Assembly (NCBI GenBank): GCA_046635845.1
Contig: JAQQXN010000001.1
Source: UBA168 sp011055275
Lineage (GTDB): Archaea; Thermoproteota; Thermoprotei_A; Marsarchaeales; UBA168
DNA: 64,000 nt
Reading direction: 5' to 3' (one strand)
This document shows, piece by piece, positions 60,250-64,000 of this stretch. The notes under the pieces are model-generated. The model did not search any database, was not told the origin of the DNA, and saw nothing but the letters and a program-made list of their open reading frames with translations. Position 1 is the first letter of the stretch. The number at the start of each line of letters is the position of its first letter. The translations under genes were made by a program, and so were the position numbers.

Positions 60250-61417
60250 CCCCCTTTATCCTGTTCTCTATGAACTCGACGATGTGGTCGGTTTCCGATA
60301 CTCACTCTCCATCCCTGAAGTTCCTGTCCAAGCTTGCCGGCGAGTGCAAGGAGCCCAATATGCTCCAGTGATACCAAGGCGCGACGTACCTCTTAAGTCC
60401 TTCAGGTGGAGCTCATTTCCGATGGAGCCAATTTCATGCACAATGGCGTAAAGTCCCTGCAGCGGGCCGTAAAGCGTGGTGTGCCAGCTCCTTCCTCCCC
60501 CTTCCATATTCCGAAGAAGTAGGGGACGGAGGCAAGGCTTTCTAAAAGTTCATTGTTTTCTTCATCGCCTTTGGCGACGATGTTCATTATCATGGTGTCA
60601 GGGGCGAAAGCCCTGGTTCCATGAAGTCCACGCGGTAGTTGGTTATCATGTTCTTCTGCGGGTCTCCTCCTCGCAGCACGTGCTCCCTCATATGTGCTAA
60701 AACCTCGTCCACGTCGAGCCCCGCGGTTGTCGCCATTGCCTTTGAGGTCGTCATGGCCGATCTTCTTAACATGGTCAATATCTTCAGGTCGACCTCGTCG
60801 CAGGGTATTGCGTCGGTGTTGGCCCTCTTTATTTCCCTTTTGACCTTGAATGAGTAAACTCCTTGCTTCCAACTACCGGTTGCGTAATCGAAAACCGTTG
60901 GGTCCAGACTGTAACTTTACCTTGGTTCAGACGACTTGATGACCTCATAGCCCTCGAATATCCCTCTTTCGGTGAGTTCCTCTACGGCGTTGATGTATTT
61001 CCTGCGTTGCGCCTTGGGAATGAGGTGCCTGGTTATGAAGATGCTTTGCGCTAGGGCGCTTCCAAGGCCCACCATATACGAGCCCGGTGTACTTAACAGG
61101 TTCTCGAACGCGTCGTTTAACGTTCTCATTAGAGGGTACTTGGCGCGCACGAGAATCCACGCGTCTTCCAGGCCTATCCCGAAGAAGTTGACGGAGGCAT
61201 GAGTCACCAGTCCCTTGGTAGCCACGTAATTCCTGTACAGAAGCAGCGCCTTATCGCCTAGGCCGCTTACCTCGCCTATGCTTTTCAAGTCAAACTCTTT
61301 TGTGTTCTCTATTCCATTTATCGGGCCGCGCATCCTCTCATCTAGAGAGCTGTAACTCACAAGTGGAAATGACTGGTATTTATAAACTTTTATGAAAGAT
61401 TTATTGCTTGTCAACAT
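60250..61417 (-). pseudogene. Decayed HTH (Lrp/AsnC-like) regulator
   Basis: From ATG-like start at 61417 a frame runs 166 residues (RMRGPINGIENTKEF, LLLYRNYVATKGLVTHASVN) to an in-frame TAA at 60917-60919, then continues in the same frame through SLDPTVFDYATGSW and an HTH (DEVDLKILTMLRRSAMTTSK) to about 60600. Coding sense then shifts to other frames (NIVAKGDEENNELLESL; HTTLYGPLQGLYAIVHEIG; LVSLEHIGLLALAGKLG). At least one stop and two or three frameshifts make it nonfunctional. The intact ancestor was probably ~390 residues. Confidence 0.7.
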
Positions 61418-61501
61418 TAATACCTTTGATTTTTAATAAACTAACGCGGATTTTAGAGCCGCATTGGAGATAACGGCTTTGCTTGCTGGCTAACCTTGAA
61501 C

Positions 61502-62728
61502 TCATCGCAGTTCCGGAAGCTCGTTTTCCGCTAAAACCCTCGCGTTTCCCTGGTTGTCAATCTCAACCTTGGCGATAGAGCCGTTATCCATGGTGAGCGA
61601 CCTGTACTGGCTCAGCGGGATGCCCTTAATGTTACAGAGTAGCAACCTGCCTACGTCCTTGTGGGTGATTATGGCCACCGCATCTAGGTCCTCTTCAAAT
61701 AACGCATGCGTGAGGTCGCTCCAAAATTCCTTGATCCTGGCATTGGCGTGCTCAATGGTCTCAGATGTGTCTGGTCTGTGTCTCTCAGGGTTCTTTAGGT
61801 ATAAGGCGTAGAGCTTTGACCACTTCTTCTCCACTTCCGCCCTCGTCAACCCCTCCCATTCGCCGTAGTCAAGCTCGCGCAACCTGTCATCTATGACTAG
61901 CGGTGCCTCCAATTTTGAGGAGATCACCCTGGCAAAAGCCAGAGCCCTGTGCAAATGGCTCGTGTAAACCCTGCCAACGCGTTCGTGCTGCCTGAGCAGA
62001 TAGTCGGCTACGTCTTCTGCTTGCCTCAGGCCATTTTCGGTAAGCTGTGGGTCGCTAGATCCGCAGAACCTGTCCTCTACGTTGAAAACCGTTTCTCCGT
62101 GCCTGATTATGTAACAGATCTTAAAGTGCTTAGTTGCCTCCTGATTTATGGCAAGCTCCTTTTTGAAGTCCTCCTCGCTTCTGTCTTCCTTCAAGTAGTT
62201 CTCGGAAATCATCCACGGCATCTTCGGACTACCCATCCCCTCTATACCAACGTAATCTAGCTTCTCAAGGGATCCCTTGTCTAAGAAGAATGATGCCTTC
62301 TTTATCTGCTTGGCACCGAGGTTCTTGAAGTAATCGTGATAAAGGCGCATGGTATTGCCGGTGTGGGTCTCGCCGGACACCAGAAGCACCCTTTCCAATA
62401 GGCTTGCCGGGAACTTTGCCCTGAGCAGCATGTCATCAAAGCGCCTCCCCTCTACCCACGTGTACTTCCTATCTATGACGACCAGGGGCCTATGACCAAG
62501 TACGCCTGATATGAGAGCTCCCATTATGGCCCCTCCTCTGCCTATTCCCACTATCACTGTAGGAGAAAAACCATCTCTTGACATCTCCTGAGAGATCTTC
62601 TCGGCGGCACGCGTAGCATCCTTCCAGCTCAGTTTTTTCATCTTTGAAAGGCGCTCAAGGATGTAAAGCACGGAGGAAACTGAGCCTATAACGCCCAAGC
62701 TTATGTCAACTATCACTAGCCATGACAT
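61502..62728 (-). CDS. Membrane-anchored phosphoribosyltransferase / histidine phosphatase fusion
   Basis: 408 residues. Residues 4-24 form a membrane anchor; 35-165 a PRTase-like domain (VIVGIGRGGAIMGAL, PRPP-loop-like VSGETHTGNTM at 117-127, with only one acidic residue where two are usual); 200-400 a histidine phosphatase/PGM domain (RHGET at 209-213, RELDYGEWEG, late His in ITHKDVG). The combination suggests a salvage or sugar-phosphate enzyme pair at the membrane, but no substrate can be named. A single gene flanked by pseudogenes. Confidence 0.75.
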   Translation of the reverse strand: MSWLVIVDISLGVIGSVSSVLYILERLSKMKKLSWKDATRAAEKISQEMSRDGFSPTVIVGIGRGGAIMGALISGVLGHRPLVVIDRKYTWVEGRRFDDMLLRAKFPASLLERVLLVSGETHTGNTMRLYHDYFKNLGAKQIKKASFFLDKGSLEKLDYVGIEGMGSPKMPWMISENYLKEDRSEEDFKKELAINQEATKHFKICYIIRHGETVFNVEDRFCGSSDPQLTENGLRQAEDVADYLLRQHERVGRVYTSHLHRALAFARVISSKLEAPLVIDDRLRELDYGEWEGLTRAEVEKKWSKLYALYLKNPERHRPDTSETIEHANARIKEFWSDLTHALFEEDLDAVAIITHKDVGRLLLCNIKGIPLSQYRSLTMDNGSIAKVEIDNQGNARVLAENELPELR

Positions 62729-62815
62729 AATTTCTAAAACTCGATCGCGTTCGGTTTTAAGTTTTCCGTGAAGGATTTCGCGAAATTCAACGAAAGCAAC
62801 TTACAACATGGCGAG

Positions 62816-63292
62816 CTATCGGGCTTCGCGCCCGCTCGTTCTTTTTGTGAATCCCTCGAGGATTGCGTTGTAGCCTTCTCTGTTCTCCCACGTGGTGATG
62901 TGAGAATAATCCCTTAAAGGCGCCGAGCTCCGATCTTCCGATCCTTTCGTGAATGACCTGCGATACGTTTGGCGTCATCTCGCCGTATTCTCAGACGGTG
63001 ATCAACGTGAGAACGCCGATTTCGGGCAGACGATCAGCAATGTCCCGGTTCTTTATGGTTCCGGTTATAGCAAACTCGTTTGGTTCATCTATAATCTTGC
63101 AAACGTTCCTCTTTTCAGCGTAGCCAAGAGATGTCTTTACTTGCTCCGCTACCTGTGGATGCCCGAGCAAGTACTTGGAATAGAACTCCTGCACGGTGCG
63201 CTGGTAAGCGGTATCTACTTATCGCCGGTTTGCTCGAAGCGCCTAATGGCCTCCCTTGACTCCCTCGAGAGCCCCTGTATTAACCTTTTCAT
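62816..63292 (-). pseudogene. Remnant of a proline iminopeptidase (alpha/beta hydrolase), C-terminal part
   Basis: The C-terminal ~155 residues are recognisable across frames: KRLIQGLSRESREAIRRFEQ, a frameshift, then AYQRTVQEFYSKYLLGHP, PNEFAITGTIKNRDIADRLP, LTLITV, an in-frame TGA (at the Gly of the GEYDE motif), EYGEMTPNVSQVIHERI, another frameshift, and THE end ITTWENREGYNAILEGFTK to TAG at 62816-62818. The N-terminal half with the nucleophile is gone. Family: proline iminopeptidase / tricorn interacting factor F1. Confidence 0.78.
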
Positions 63293-63716
63293 CCCATCAG
63301 GTCAATCGCGTTTGACGCCGAAGGTAAAGACACGGGTTCTCGGGGTTAGCGGATCTCGTAACTTACCGCCTTATTGCTGGCCCTTGGAAGCCCTCTGAAG
63401 CGCGGATCTCGTAACTTACCGCCTTATTGCTGGCCCTTGGAAGCCCTCTGAAGCTATGTACAACTTTACGGGCGTTACATGTCGTTGCACCCTGCCTGCC
63501 TTACCGTCTTCTGTGGACGGTGATATGACCTGGCGCTCGCGTAACCTCGAACCGGATTAGGCGTCTCTTTTTCTGCCTGGTCGTTGGATTCTTTTTTAGG
63601 CGCCCTAGAACTTACGAGCTTACTTCGGTCACGACGCGTTTCCAGCCCTTGCTAGACGCCGGCGCGGCGATTACGCAACGCGCGTTGGATGTGCCTTGAC
63701 TTGAAACGGCGCAAAG
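63293..63716. other. Non-coding stretch with tandem duplication
   Basis: 424 bases without a supported gene. Its left part holds the 53-bp duplication; the rest shows short frames only and no RNA gene that could be recognised. Probably degraded sequence continuing the peptidase pseudogene. Confidence 0.4.
63349..63454. repeat. 53-bp perfect tandem duplication
   Basis: Two identical adjacent units, 63349-63401 and 63402-63454, each beginning GCGGATCTCGTAACTTACCG. There are only two units and no spacers, so this is a recent slippage or duplication event, or an assembly artefact. Confidence 0.85.
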
Positions 63717-64000
63717 CTACGCAGTGAGTTCTTTTTGAGGAACCAGAAGCTTTTGCAGCTCCTTGTCCGCGAAGTACATCCTCCTGTAAGTCACGATGGG
63801 AAGGTCGGCATGTATGAGCCTATCACCGACCACATCTCCGAGTTGGCTTGAGACCACCCTTCTGTCTTGGTGAAGCACGTAAACGTTGAAAGGCATCAAA
63901 ACCTTTGCCAACAAGCTGTCAATTGGGTTAACTCCTGAAGCTCTAAGATACGCGATGATGTATACCTTGGTGCTTTTATCATTAACTGGCGCAAAGAAGG
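63717..64000 (-). CDS. Hypothetical protein, C-terminal part (gene starts right of window)
   Basis: The minus-strand frame is open to the window end (about 94 residues). Visible segments are KVYIIAYLRASGVNPIDSLL, KVLMPFNVYVLHQDRRVVSS and the end KELQKLLVPQKELTA. No family recognised. It looks like a genuine coding frame of mixed alpha/beta character, with no membrane segment. Confidence 0.5.
   Translation of the reverse strand, partial: FFAPVNDKSTKVYIIAYLRASGVNPIDSLLAKVLMPFNVYVLHQDRRVVSSQLGDVVGDRLIHADLPIVTYRRMYFADKELQKLLVPQKELTA

Noticed and set aside
60147..60371. Plus-strand frames over the decayed regulator
   Set aside because: They are antisense to the recognisable minus-strand pseudogene and have no protein-like features.
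62949..63398. 149-codon plus-strand frame over the peptidase remnant
   Set aside because: The minus strand carries clear proline iminopeptidase motifs; the plus frame is their shadow.
63349..63454. CRISPR array
   Set aside because: Only two directly abutting copies, no spacers and no cas genes.

Overview
The window reads as a chromosome segment of a thermophilic archaeon of the TACK/Thermoproteota (crenarchaeote-like) side. The evidence is the full set of archaeal ribosomal proteins (S4e, L14e, L18, L19e, L32e), a proteasome beta subunit, CDC48, FEN1, archaeal adenylate kinase, Rpp29, archaeal SecY, TATA boxes centred about 22-27 nt upstream of many start codons (leaderless genes), many TTG/GTG starts, GGTGA-type ribosome binding sites inside operons, a BHB intron in cbf5 and a Ced-like DNA-import locus. 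The exact lineage cannot be fixed from the sequence alone.

Layout: 0-9 kb holds housekeeping genes (UbiA lipid prenyltransferase, hisS, tRNA-Arg(CCG), a GltD-like flavoprotein, psmB, translin, mtnA, archease-rtcB, a NucS-like gene and a free ThrRS editing domain). 8.7-11.9 kb (minus) carries L3-L4-L23-L2-S19; the rest of the classic ribosomal superoperon, L22 to SecY, lies at 21.7-31.2 kb on the plus strand, and adkA-cmk-L14e-cbf5 at 33.4-35.8 kb on the minus strand. Between and after these blocks sit an SPOUT methyltransferase, agl3 (UDP-sulfoquinovose synthase), the tRNA splicing endonuclease, cdc48, fen1, mevalonate kinase and a nucleotide-sugar acetyltransferase/epimerase pair.

Two interrupted genes stand out. 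The sugar epimerase at 31.9-33.3 kb is split by a 181-residue mini-intein in its catalytic YASSS motif. cbf5 is broken by a 17-nt insert whose flanks fold into an exact bulge-helix-bulge; removing it restores the catalytic Asp codon. The cleavage enzyme (EndA) and the ligase (RtcB plus archease) are in the same window.

36-51 kb is the most unusual region: a prepilin peptidase and two pilin-like genes, then a minus-strand operon of type IV secretion-like proteins (VirB2-, VirB6-, PrgI/VirB3- and VirB4-like), divergent from a plus-strand operon with a pilin, a VirD4/HerA-like ATPase fused in frame to a second pilin, a GspE-type ATPase and a GspF-type platform protein. This resembles the crenarchaeal Ced DNA importer and Ups pilus brought together in one island. 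No relaxase was seen.

51-59 kb has two amino-acid permeases and a phosphate regulon (phoU-pstSCAB) with a palindromic operator-like site. 59-64 kb is accessory and decaying: a HEPN-MNT toxin-antitoxin pair, a pseudogene of an HTH regulator, a membrane-anchored phosphoribosyltransferase/histidine-phosphatase fusion, a pseudogene of a proline iminopeptidase, a 53-bp tandem duplication, and a partial gene at the right edge.
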